From positions 1 through 64,000 of the forward strand of contig JBNKKH010000016.1 in assembly GCA_050291725.1 (NCBI GenBank): a stretch of DNA of 64,000 nt, given 5' to 3'. The first letter of the stretch is position 1. Every line of letters starts with the position of its first letter. A model generated the notes under the pieces. That model was not told the DNA's origin, ran no database searches, and saw only the letters and a list, made by a program, of their open reading frames with translations. Shown here piece by piece: positions 8,239 to 16,614 of this stretch. Made by a program: the position numbers and the translations under genes. The DNA comes from JAAGZL01 sp050291725 (GTDB lineage: Bacteria > Pseudomonadota > Gammaproteobacteria > Chromatiales > Chromatiaceae).

Positions 8239-8739
8239 TTACAGATGATGATCAAAAAATAGCCTGGGGGATTTGTCTTTTGGCAGAGCAGTTAATACAG
8301 GTTGTTTTCTCTTAACTGATATCTTGGTGTTGCCCCTGCCATATAGCTCTACCAGTTGGTATAAGATTCTAGCGTTTTCGGGGTGAAGCCTTACGCAACC
8401 GTGCGAGGCTGGTTTTCCCAGGTTTTTAATAGCATCTGTCCCATGAATTGCTATACCCTCATTAAAGAATATCGCATAAGGCATGGGGGAGAGATCATAC
8501 TGCTCAGAATAGTGCATGGGGGTCATCCAGTTTACCCGGAAGGTGCCTGGTGGTGTTTCGTAGCCGCTACGGGCTGTTGATACATCCCAGGTAAATTCAT
8601 GGTATCCAACCACGATGACATCCATCTTCTGTTTGGACAGATCTATTCTGACATCCACAAAGTCACTACCAGCTATGCTTGATATCGGAACAAAAAATAG
8701 AATAAAACCAATTAATAAGGCTCGAACGCGCATTTTCAT
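8239..8739 (-). CDS. L,D-transpeptidase (YkuD domain), secreted
   Basis: A 166-residue exported enzyme of the YkuD family, which forms 3-3 peptidoglycan cross-links or attaches envelope proteins to the wall. Residues 1-24 form a signal peptide (MKMRVRALLIGFILFF... SSIAG). The catalytic motif is intact: His99-Gly100 and SHGCVR at 112-117, with Cys115 as nucleophile. There is no LysM or other binding domain, so it is a minimal YkuD protein. The ATG at 8739 is chosen because it starts the signal peptide; a TTG 20 codons upstream would place extra residues before it. It stands alone and is divergent from the Sel1/vWA/ABC module. Confidence 0.9.
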   Translation of the reverse strand: MKMRVRALLIGFILFFVPISSIAGSDFVDVRIDLSKQKMDVIVVGYHEFTWDVSTARSGYETPPGTFRVNWMTPMHYSEQYDLSPMPYAIFFNEGIAIHGTDAIKNLGKPASHGCVRLHPENARILYQLVELYGRGNTKISVKRKQPVLTALPKDKSPRLFFDHHL

Positions 8740-9142
8740 AAACTGCAAACCCAAAAATATCCAGTTATCAGTACTTAATAAACTTAGTATAAATTTCAAA
8801 AAATTAAACTATATCAGTTGGTTATATCTGTCAATAATAGCCATGAGTTAATGCGGGAATAAACTTGCTGTTTTATGATCTACTCAGCAATTATACACGC
8901 CAGGGTTAAGTAAATGCTAATATACGGGCTCGATATGGGACTTAATCGTCCTGCATTATCCCAGTTTATGCTTGACAGGTATGGGTGTGCGGCTTAGCCT
9001 GCTCAGTTGCATAGGGAATCAATGTTTCGTAGAGACTCTTAGAAATTTATTTGATAACCCTGATATGGCGTTACAGCAATGAGCTGATTAGTCATATTAA
9101 CTTCTATCTATCAAAAAGAACTGAAATATTAGAGATAACTAG
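8740..9142. other. divergent intergenic region between the L,D-transpeptidase and the Sel1/vWA module
   Basis: About 400 bp with no supportable gene. It must hold the promoters of both divergent units. A TTGACA at 8972-8977 followed 17 nt later by TAGCCT (8995-9000) could be a plus-strand sigma-70 promoter, but the -10 match is poor. No clear terminator or structured RNA was seen. Confidence 0.4.
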
Positions 9143-9889
9143 ATGACCACGGATGAGAGTGAGAATAAGCCAGTTTTTGAAGAAAAATCTGGTTTAGATA
9201 AGAACATTACCATGCCAATATTGGTTGTGGGCATATTGACGGCCTTGGCTGTTTGGTTTGTGCCAACCAGCGAAGAGGAGGTTGATTTAAAGAAACCACT
9301 GCCTCAGCTGGATTCAGTGATACAGCCACTGGATGAGGATGGCACTACGCTACCTCCCTTGGATACAGGTACTGCAATACGTCCATTGGATGAGATTGAG
9401 CTTGGGAGTGAAGAGGATACCACCGCGAGCGAAGATACATCTGTATCAACAGTTGATGAGCCAACCCAGCCACCCGAGACAGAGTTTGCAAGCACACCAG
9501 ACAATACTGAGGGAGATGTCAGGGAATTAATAGCCAAGTTGCGCAAGGAAGGGGTAGGTTCTGGCGCAAAGGCATATGAAGAGGCGGAAAATAGGCGCAG
9601 AGTAGGAAATAACGAAGATGCCTATCTGCTCTATTTTTACGCGGCCAGGCGTGGGCATGGTGAGGCTGCTTTAAAATTAGGCACCATGGCAGATCCAGCT
9701 TACTTTACTAGCGTTTCCAGCGTGCTTACTGCTCCTGATTCTGCGCAAGCGGTTAAGTGGTATAAGAAAGCGATAGATGCTGGTAACAGGGATGCGAAAC
9801 AGAAACTCGCTGAGTTGACAAAACGCATTAAGAAACAAGCAGAAAATGGTAGCAGTGAAGCTCAACGTCTGTTGTTGCAGTTGCTCTAA
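9143..9889 (+). CDS. Single-pass membrane protein with C-terminal Sel1-like repeats
   Basis: A 248-residue protein, first gene of a four-gene module. A hydrophilic N-terminus is followed by one membrane span (about 22-40, ITMPILVVGILTALAVWFV). Next comes an acidic, Thr/Pro-rich linker (about 43-125) containing three short repeats of a PLD motif (QPLDEDG, PPLDTG, RPLDEIE). The C-terminus (about 140-248) is helical with Sel1-like repeat character (AYLLYFYAARRGHGEAALKLG and AVKWYKKAIDAGNRDAKQKLAEL). Sel1 repeats usually act as protein-binding scaffolds. The predicted topology places them in the periplasm, where the vWA partner would be. Its stop codon overlaps the next start by one base (TAATG), so the two are coupled. 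The exact function is unknown. Confidence 0.75.
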   Translation: MTTDESENKPVFEEKSGLDKNITMPILVVGILTALAVWFVPTSEEEVDLKKPLPQLDSVIQPLDEDGTTLPPLDTGTAIRPLDEIELGSEEDTTASEDTSVSTVDEPTQPPETEFASTPDNTEGDVRELIAKLRKEGVGSGAKAYEEAENRRRVGNNEDAYLLYFYAARRGHGEAALKLGTMADPAYFTSVSSVLTAPDSAQAVKWYKKAIDAGNRDAKQKLAELTKRIKKQAENGSSEAQRLLLQLL

Positions 9890-11892
9890 TGGGAAAAATT
9901 AGAATGAATAAGATACTGATTACAATCATTCTGGTATTGATGACTGGAAATGTAGTTGCTGAACAAAATGGACGCCTTAGTCCATTACTGATTCCTGGTA
10001 AGCAATCCTTATATCAACGTGTTCTTGCCATACCTCAGGCAAAGCTCTACCCATCCGCTAAAGAGAAAGGTAGTGGAAAGGATGTTGTTCCGTTCACCGC
10101 TTTTTATGTATATAAGCGGCAACAGGTGGACGGGCGTGAGTGGCTACGGGTGGGTACTGATAGGCATGGAGAGATCAAAGGCTGGCTAGATGCCGCTGAT
10201 ACCTTAGAGTGGAATCAAGGGTTGACTGTAGCATTTCGCGACCCTGTGGGTGGTGATCGCAGTCTACTGTTCAGAGATAGCGCCTCTTTAAAACGCTTAG
10301 TAGAAGCAAAAGATAAAAAGGCCTATGCTGCTTTGCAGCGAGACGCCCAAGCTGGGAAAATAGATGAAAACTCACCAGTGGTAGCTATTCAACCAGAGAC
10401 CTATCTTAATATTCAGGATGACTTCTATCTTGTTCCTATACATAAATATGAAGATGTATTTATCGGTGCGGAACAGGCAAGAATGCTACAAGTGTCTAGT
10501 GTGCCTCTGGAGTACGTGGGGCCTGAGGTATCTGCTCCGGTTACCAGTAATACCAAGAAAAATAAGCGCGACTATAGCGCCGGCTTGGTATTCGCTATTG
10601 ATTCAACCCTCTCCATGGATAAATACATCGATAGAACCAGAGAGGCGGTTAAGAAAATTTTCCGTAGTCTGGAGAAGGCTAATCTTCTAGGAAATGTTAA
10701 TTTTGGACTGGTTTCATTTAGGGATAATACCAATGCTGCTCCAGGTATTGGCTATCTAACGCGTACCTACGTAAAGCTAAATGAAGGTACAAGCTCCGAA
10801 GGTTTTCTTTCTCGAGTAGAGGAGCTTTCAGCTTCTGATGTTTCCAGCCAAGATTTTGTTGAAGATGCATATGCAGGTGTTAAGCGCGCCATAACGGATA
10901 TGGATTGGAGTAATAAAACTGCACGTTATGTTGTATTGATTACTGATGCGGGTGCTCGTGGTGAAGATGATCCACTCTCTAGTACTGGAATGACCGCTGA
11001 AGGTTTGCGTCAACTGGCTATAGATAATGGTGTCTCGATTTTTGTCTTACATCTTCTGACTCCGGCAACTATGGCTAACCATGCAAGTGCTGAAGTGCAA
11101 TATCGCGAGCTTTCGGATGTTCCTGGAATCGGCAGTCTCTACTATGGTGTGCCTACCGGAGATGTCGTTGAGTTCGGTTACGTGCTGGATGCCCTTGCGG
11201 CTCAGATTACAGATCAGGTAAAAATAGCCGCGCAAAACACGCCGATGAGTGTTGCTGCTTCTGAACCGGCGGTTAAACCCAAAGCTGCTACTATGCAACT
11301 ACAAGAGTTGCAGGAGAAGGTAGCCAAGCTTGGGTATGCACTGCGCATGCGTTATCTGAAAAAGAGCGATGGCGGAAAGGTTCCAAAAGTGTTCAATGCT
11401 TGGATTCTGGATCGAGATTTGAATAACCCAGAAAAGAAGATGTTGGATATAAGGGTTCTGCTGACCAGAGATCAACTCTCTGATATGCATGATATCTTAA
11501 AACAGATTCTCAATACCGCAGAAGATGGTCTGCTCTCTCCTAAGAACTTTTTGAATGAACTCAAGAGCCTTGCTGCTACCATCTCCAGAGACCCAGGTAA
11601 ACTTGGGTCTACCACGGCTGTAACTGCGGGAGAGGGGAATAGCCTGGCTGACCTTGGCTTTATGGCAGAGTATATTGAAGATCTGCCCTATACCGCCGAT
11701 GCTATGAAATTATCGCTGCGGGATTGGCAGAGTTGGTCAGCGGGCGATCAGATCAAGTTTATCAATGAACTTGAAGGTAAGATTAACTATTATCGGGCCC
11801 TGCACGATCACACCGATCTATGGGTGAGTTTGGATGGTGGTCCTGTAGATGGGGATTCCGTGTTCCCTATCGCGCTAGATATGTTGCCGTAG
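9889..11892 (+). CDS. Exported protein with SH3-like and von Willebrand factor A domains (resembles the PpkA C-terminal region)
   Basis: A 667-residue protein with a signal peptide (about 6-24, cut near VVA-EQ). Residues 45-110 have SH3b character (AKLYPSA, REWLRVGT, IKGWLDAADTL). A vWA domain spans about 231-430. Its metal site (MIDAS) reads D238-S-T-L-S242, with Thr240 where Ser is usual, and Asp353 in ITDAGAR completes it. The start FAIDSTLSMDKYIDRTREAV resembles the vWA segment at the C-terminus of the type VI secretion kinase PpkA, but there is no kinase domain here. A helical C-terminal region (about 470-667) has no family I recognise. It lies between the Sel1 protein and an ABC transporter in one operon, which suggests a periplasmic sensor or adaptor. 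Confidence 0.75.
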   Translation: MGKIRMNKILITIILVLMTGNVVAEQNGRLSPLLIPGKQSLYQRVLAIPQAKLYPSAKEKGSGKDVVPFTAFYVYKRQQVDGREWLRVGTDRHGEIKGWLDAADTLEWNQGLTVAFRDPVGGDRSLLFRDSASLKRLVEAKDKKAYAALQRDAQAGKIDENSPVVAIQPETYLNIQDDFYLVPIHKYEDVFIGAEQARMLQVSSVPLEYVGPEVSAPVTSNTKKNKRDYSAGLVFAIDSTLSMDKYIDRTREAVKKIFRSLEKANLLGNVNFGLVSFRDNTNAAPGIGYLTRTYVKLNEGTSSEGFLSRVEELSASDVSSQDFVEDAYAGVKRAITDMDWSNKTARYVVLITDAGARGEDDPLSSTGMTAEGLRQLAIDNGVSIFVLHLLTPATMANHASAEVQYRELSDVPGIGSLYYGVPTGDVVEFGYVLDALAAQITDQVKIAAQNTPMSVAASEPAVKPKAATMQLQELQEKVAKLGYALRMRYLKKSDGGKVPKVFNAWILDRDLNNPEKKMLDIRVLLTRDQLSDMHDILKQILNTAEDGLLSPKNFLNELKSLAATISRDPGKLGSTTAVTAGEGNSLADLGFMAEYIEDLPYTADAMKLSLRDWQSWSAGDQIKFINELEGKINYYRALHDHTDLWVSLDGGPVDGDSVFPIALDMLP

Positions 11893-11899
11893 GTTGAGC

Positions 11900-12691
11900 A
11901 TGACAGAAAATGAAACTATCCCGCCGCAGAGTGGGACGCTAATCTATCATTTGCGGGATGTAATAAAGACTAGAGAATCGGAAGGCGTTGCCTTCCGACT
12001 TAATGTCCCAAGCTTGCAGATTGCCCAAGGGGAAAAGATTGCGCTGATTGGGGAGAGTGGCTGTGGTAAATCCACGCTGCTGGATATGCTCTCCTTTATT
12101 TTGCAGCCAAGTTCAGTAGGCTCTTTCCGCTTTCGTCCGCAAAACAGTGGTGCCTCCGCAAAGAAAAAATCCAAGGAAGATGGTGCGATAGATATAAAGC
12201 GCTACTGGGATAAGGGTAAGCAGAACACCCTGGGCGATTTAAGACGTAACCATATAGGTTATGTTATGCAGACAGGTGGGCTGCTGCCTTATCTGTCAGT
12301 GCGGGATAACATTAACCTGTCGCGTAGTGTGCTGGGTATGGATGATGACGGTACTGGCGTACGCTTGGCCAAAGAACTTGGTATTCATCACCATCTGAAC
12401 AAACTGCCAGAAGACCTCTCTACCGGAGAACGTCAGCGCGTAGCCATCGGTCGAGCTCTTGCCCACTGTCCATCGATTGTTATTGCAGATGAGCCCACTG
12501 CTTCTGTAGATCCATTTGCTGCAGAAAAAATTATGTCCATTTTTCTGGAACTGGTGGAGGAGATGAAAATTACCGTAATCGTGGCCAGTCATGCCTGGCA
12601 ACATATTAAGCGTTTAGAGTTGCGCCGTCTCTCTCACCATACCCAACGTTCGGAAGATGGCTCTGTAACTGAAACGGTAGTTAGTGGGTAA
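11900..12691 (+). CDS. ABC transporter ATP-binding protein (LolD/TagT-like)
   Basis: A 263-residue ATPase with all motifs: Walker A GESGCGKST (51-59), Q-loop Gln124, signature LSTGE (173-177), Walker B IVIADEP (194-198 region) and switch His231. It matches the LolD/MacB class that powers FtsX-type permeases, which work on the envelope rather than importing solutes. A lysine-rich insertion of about 35 residues (about 80-115) stands between Walker A and the Q-loop and is unusual for LolD. The ATG at 11900 is preferred to a TTG two codons earlier because AGGT lies just upstream. The gene starts 7 bp after the vWA gene and is followed by its likely permease. Confidence 0.88.
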   Translation: MTENETIPPQSGTLIYHLRDVIKTRESEGVAFRLNVPSLQIAQGEKIALIGESGCGKSTLLDMLSFILQPSSVGSFRFRPQNSGASAKKKSKEDGAIDIKRYWDKGKQNTLGDLRRNHIGYVMQTGGLLPYLSVRDNINLSRSVLGMDDDGTGVRLAKELGIHHHLNKLPEDLSTGERQRVAIGRALAHCPSIVIADEPTASVDPFAAEKIMSIFLELVEEMKITVIVASHAWQHIKRLELRRLSHHTQRSEDGSVTETVVSG

Positions 12692-12757
12692 GCTGCTACT
12701 CAAATTAGTTACTAATTAGATGTAACCAACGTTAAGCGAACAGAATCGGAATAAGAT

Positions 12758-13963
12758 ATGCGTCCACTTAAGACTTTTCGACTGGCCACACGCGACTATT
12801 TTCATGAGTGGCAGATGTCTGGTTGTTTTGTATTGGCTTTGGCCTCTGTGCTGGGTCCAATGCTGGTGTTGTTCGGGCTTAAGTTTGGGATTGTTGGCGG
12901 TATGATAGATCAGTTGATCGAGGATCCACACAATAGGGAGATAATGCCTATAGGCAGCGGTAAGTTTTCAAAAGACTGGGTAGAGGAGATGCGTCAGCGT
13001 TCAGATGTTGAATTCATCGTTCCGCGTACCAGGAGTATTGCGGCAACTATTGAGATTAGCAGTGATAGTATACCTAACATCGTATCAATGGAGGTGGTGC
13101 CTTCTGATGAAGGTGATCCATTGCTAGAGGATATCGGTGTTACTCCATTAGGGTTGGATGGAGTGGTTCTCTCTCAGTCGGCCGCTGCCAAACTTAAGAT
13201 TAGCGTAGGAGATAAGCTGGACGGTAGTCTGGTGCGCAGATTTAATGGCCAGCGGGAGAGAGCGCATATGCCCCTCAAGGTGCTGGGTATTGCCTCTGCT
13301 AAGGCATTTCCTCGTGATGCCATCTTTGCTTCGGTTAAGCTTGCCGAGGCGTTAGAGGATTATCGTGACGGCCATGCCGTTCCTCTATTGGGCTGGGAAG
13401 GCACTATTAGTATGAAATCTCGTACCTACCCAGGTTTTAGGCTCTATGCGACATCTATCTACGATGTGATTGATCTGCATAAAGGCTTGCAGTCTCTCGG
13501 AGTAGAGGTGCGGACCAGAGCATCGGATATAGAACTGGTACAACGCATGGATCGCAATCTAACCATGGTCTACTGGGCGATCGCTTTTATCGGCCTGATT
13601 GGCTTCTCTCTTTCTCTGGGTGCCAGCCTCTGGGCCAATGTTGAGCGTAAGAGCAAACAGTTATCGGTATTGAGACTGGTTGGTTTCAGAACTGGTGACA
13701 TCATGTGGTTCCCGATGATTCAGTCGCTATATACAGCACTGTTTGGATGGGGCCTTGCGGTGGCAATTTTTTATGCGGCTGCAATGGCCATAAACGACAT
13801 GCTGCAGAGCCAGATGGAGATAGGGCAACATGTTTGTAAGCTGCAGCCAGAACACTATCTAATCGCGCTAGGATTAACTGTAGGCTCATCGGTACTGGCT
13901 GCTGCCTTAGCCGGATTGCGCTCGGCACGGATAGAGCCTTCGGAAGGTTTGAGAGATATTTAA
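12758..13963 (+). CDS. FtsX-type ABC permease (LolE/MacB/TagS-like)
   Basis: A 401-residue membrane protein with the FtsX-fold layout: one N-terminal span (about 22-46), a large periplasmic domain (about 50-265), then three spans (about 268-293, 318-340 and 368-390). The last three are typical of LolC/E, MacB and the T6SS-associated TagS permease. The segment ERKSKQLSVLRLVGF before the third span is the cytoplasmic coupling region contacting the ATPase. A GGAATAAG sequence precedes the ATG. It closes the Sel1-vWA-ATPase-permease module. A role in signalling or lipoprotein/envelope work is inferred from the fold and neighbours, not shown. Confidence 0.85.
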   Translation: MRPLKTFRLATRDYFHEWQMSGCFVLALASVLGPMLVLFGLKFGIVGGMIDQLIEDPHNREIMPIGSGKFSKDWVEEMRQRSDVEFIVPRTRSIAATIEISSDSIPNIVSMEVVPSDEGDPLLEDIGVTPLGLDGVVLSQSAAAKLKISVGDKLDGSLVRRFNGQRERAHMPLKVLGIASAKAFPRDAIFASVKLAEALEDYRDGHAVPLLGWEGTISMKSRTYPGFRLYATSIYDVIDLHKGLQSLGVEVRTRASDIELVQRMDRNLTMVYWAIAFIGLIGFSLSLGASLWANVERKSKQLSVLRLVGFRTGDIMWFPMIQSLYTALFGWGLAVAIFYAAAMAINDMLQSQMEIGQHVCKLQPEHYLIALGLTVGSSVLAAALAGLRSARIEPSEGLRDI

Positions 13964-13976
13964 TACCATACAGTGA

Positions 13977-14492
13977 ATGTCTGGGGTGCTGTATACAGTT
14001 ATCGACATAGAAGCATCAGGCTTTGGCAGGAATAGTTATCCCATAGAAGTGGGAATCGTGTTGCCGGATGGACAAGCCCACTGTTTCCTAATCAAACCGC
14101 CGACCCAATGGAGCCATTGGGACCATTCTGCAGAGCGTGTGCACGAAATTTCCCGGGAACTGCTGTTACACAAAGGTATGGAACCGCAGGTAGTAGCCCA
14201 GAGCCTGAATGATCTTCTATTGGGGGTGACGGTTTATACCGACGCCTGGAGTCATGACCTCTCCTGGCTGGGAAAGCTGTATGATCTGGCTGAGACTCCC
14301 CAGCTATTCAGGCTGGAGAGCCTGAGATCGTTGCTATCAGATCAACAATCCGCCCAGTGGCATCAGACTAAGGATGCAGTGAGAGCCGAGCTAAACCTAA
14401 AGCGGCACCGTGCCAGCTCAGATGCAAAGGTTATCCAGGAGACTTTAGGCCGCATATTGCACGAAAATGGGCAAAATCCTGATATAGTGTAA
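13977..14492 (+). CDS. DnaQ-fold 3'-5' exonuclease family protein
   Basis: A 171-residue protein of the RNase T/DnaQ exonuclease superfamily. The ExoI motif is DIEASG with Asp10 and Glu12. The acidic residue of ExoII lies near TDAWSHDLSWL, and the C-terminal ExoIII motif HRASSD (about 144-149) supplies the His and Asp of the DEDDh class. There is no polymerase or other added domain. It starts 13 bp after the permease gene and may be a passenger of that transcript. The substrate (DNA or RNA) cannot be told from sequence. Confidence 0.8.
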   Translation: MSGVLYTVIDIEASGFGRNSYPIEVGIVLPDGQAHCFLIKPPTQWSHWDHSAERVHEISRELLLHKGMEPQVVAQSLNDLLLGVTVYTDAWSHDLSWLGKLYDLAETPQLFRLESLRSLLSDQQSAQWHQTKDAVRAELNLKRHRASSDAKVIQETLGRILHENGQNPDIV

Positions 14493-14585
14493 GCCTATCC
14501 CCTTAATTCCTGTGAATATTGCAAGGTATTTTCATTAGTGGTTAATGGTATTATTAAAAATTGATTTTTAGCATAAAATTGCAAT

Positions 14586-15605
14586 ATGGCTCTATCAGAC
14601 TACGTAAACACATTTGGACAGGATCTGCTGCATCGCTACGGTGAAAGGGTGCATAAGCTTGCGATCAACGCAGGCATGACTTGTCCCAACCGTGACGGTA
14701 GTAAAGGGGTAGGTGGTTGTACCTTCTGTAACAACATCTCATTTAGCCCTAATGCCAAGAAAGAGCCACTGGTAAGCGAACAGATTGAGGCAGGGCGCAG
14801 GGTGATTGCCAAGCGCACCCGAGCCAAGAAATTTATTGCATATTTTCAGGCATATACCAACACTTATGCCGATGTAGAATACCTATCTGTCCTCTACAGC
14901 CAGGCGCTGGCAGAACCAGATGTGGTAGGGCTCTCCATAGGAACCAGGCCAGACTGTGTTCCAGATAAGGTTTTGGACCTGCTGGTTGATTTTCAAAACC
15001 AGGGCCATGAAGTTTGGTTGGAATTGGGTCTGCAGAGTATTTTTGATAAGACCCTGGAGCGGGTGAATCGTGGTCATGGCTTTGCCGAGTATCAGGATGC
15101 CATACAGAGGGCCAGGAAGCGGGCACTGCCGGTATGTACTCATCTTATTGTAGGAATGCCGGGAGAGGGTAGGGAAGAGTCTCTAAAGAGCCTGGAGCGA
15201 GTCATAGAGCTGGGAGTGGATGGCCTGAAACTGCATCCACTGCACGCGGTCAAAGGCACTGTCCTGGCCAATGAGTGGAGAGCAGGCAAATATAGCCCCA
15301 TGGGGCTATATGAGTATCTATCTATTGCGGCAGATATGATTGAGCGCACTCCAGCTGAGGTGCCTTACCACCGGGTAACGGGTACTGCCTCCCCCAAGGT
15401 CCTATTGGCCCCGGAGTGGTGTAGCAAGAAATGGATGGTGCTGAATGGCATAGAGCGTGAACTGCGCCAGCGCGGGACCAGACATGGGTCAGCTTATGGT
15501 AAAAGTGTGCAGAGTGTAGCGAGGCCTGATTCTAAAATTATCAGGCTAGATTCAGAAAATAGTGATTGGAAGTTGAAGTATGGAACTGGTATGTCCGGCA
15601 GGTAA
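14586..15605 (+). CDS. yhcC: TIGR01212-family radical SAM protein (YhcC-like)
   Basis: A 339-residue radical S-adenosylmethionine protein of the YhcC family. The cluster-binding cysteines are Cys33, Cys45 and Cys48 in CPNRDG...GGCTFC, the spacing typical of this family rather than the plain CxxxCxxC. Further family signatures are FIAYFQAYTNTYA, SIGTRPDC and LELGLQS. Its biochemical role is not established. The last 26 bp overlap ubiU, so the two are translationally coupled, which hints at an anaerobic or iron-sulfur-related role. Confidence 0.88.
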   Translation: MALSDYVNTFGQDLLHRYGERVHKLAINAGMTCPNRDGSKGVGGCTFCNNISFSPNAKKEPLVSEQIEAGRRVIAKRTRAKKFIAYFQAYTNTYADVEYLSVLYSQALAEPDVVGLSIGTRPDCVPDKVLDLLVDFQNQGHEVWLELGLQSIFDKTLERVNRGHGFAEYQDAIQRARKRALPVCTHLIVGMPGEGREESLKSLERVIELGVDGLKLHPLHAVKGTVLANEWRAGKYSPMGLYEYLSIAADMIERTPAEVPYHRVTGTASPKVLLAPEWCSKKWMVLNGIERELRQRGTRHGSAYGKSVQSVARPDSKIIRLDSENSDWKLKYGTGMSGR

Positions 15606-16572
15606 CCTGCCATCTCTTAAAGCAGCAGTGGACAATGGCGCAGATGCGGTCTATCTCGGATTTCGGGATGACACCAACGCCAGACATTTCGCTGGTCTTA
15701 ATTTTGGCCCAGCTAAGATCGCTCAAGGTATCAAATATGCGCGTGATCGTGGAGCCAAGGTGTTTATCGCTCTCAATACCTATCCCCAGCCCAGTGGCTG
15801 GGAGCGGTGGAAGAGTGCAGTTGATCAGGCGGCAGATCTGGAGGTAGATGCCCTAATTGCGGCGGATATCGGGGTATTGGAGTATGCCTCCAAAAAAGAT
15901 GGATTGGCTCTGCACCTCTCGGTGCAAGGATCTGCTACCAACTATGAGGCATTGAGATTCTATAAAGATCACTTCAATGTGCGCCGGGCGGTGTTGCCGC
16001 GAGTGCTTTCCATAAGCCAGGTGCAGCATGTAATAGATAACAGTCCGTTTGAGATTGAAATCTTCGGGTTTGGCAGCCTATGTGTCATGGTGGAGGGGAG
16101 ATGCATCCTCTCATCCTATGCCACGGGACGTTCCCCCAACACCTATGGAGCATGTTCTCCAGCAAGCCATGTGGAGTGGAAAGAGACCCCCCAAGGCCTG
16201 GAGACTCGTTTGGGTGGAGTGCTGATCGAGCGCTATGCTGAGGGTGAGAATGCCGGTTACCCAACCCTGTGCAAAGGCAGCTTCCAGGTTCAAGGTAGCA
16301 CCTTTCACGCTATAGAAGAACCAACCAGTTTAAACACCCTTGAACTACTGCCACAGTTGATTCAGGCGGGAGTAAAAGCAGTAAAGATAGAGGGGCGCCA
16401 ACGCAGCCCAGTATATGTAGAACAGGTGACTAAGGTGTGGCGTGCCGCTATTGATGCTTGTGTTAAGAATCCAGACGGTTTTCAGGCGCAACAGGATTGG
16501 ATGGCCGAACTGGGTAAGGTGTCAGAAGGCACCCAGACCACTCTTGGTGCTTACTCTCGTCCCTGGCAGTAA
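15580..16572 (+). CDS. ubiU: Ubiquinone biosynthesis protein UbiU (U32 family, O2-independent hydroxylation)
   Basis: UbiU forms a complex with UbiV. Together they hydroxylate the ubiquinone ring without oxygen, using prephenate as oxygen donor. The 330-residue product has the U32 peptidase fold and four cluster cysteines at 168, 175, 192 and 231. These are each one residue off the positions in E. coli UbiU (169, 176, 193, 232), so a [4Fe-4S] cluster is expected. The start ATG gives MELVCPAGNLPSLKAAVDNG, as in the family. It is followed 42 bp later by ubiV, and ubiT lies about 8 kb away on the other strand, so the full anaerobic set is present. Confidence 0.94.
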   Translation: MELVCPAGNLPSLKAAVDNGADAVYLGFRDDTNARHFAGLNFGPAKIAQGIKYARDRGAKVFIALNTYPQPSGWERWKSAVDQAADLEVDALIAADIGVLEYASKKDGLALHLSVQGSATNYEALRFYKDHFNVRRAVLPRVLSISQVQHVIDNSPFEIEIFGFGSLCVMVEGRCILSSYATGRSPNTYGACSPASHVEWKETPQGLETRLGGVLIERYAEGENAGYPTLCKGSFQVQGSTFHAIEEPTSLNTLELLPQLIQAGVKAVKIEGRQRSPVYVEQVTKVWRAAIDACVKNPDGFQAQQDWMAELGKVSEGTQTTLGAYSRPWQ

Positions 16573-16614
16573 GTTTAATCCAGAACAGTAATATAGATTT
16601 AGAAGGTTAGAAGC

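Noticed and set aside
9143..13963. A complete type VI secretion locus
   Set aside because: Only a vWA protein and a TagTS-like ABC pair are present. No tss, hcp, vgrG, clpV, kinase or phosphatase gene is in the window.
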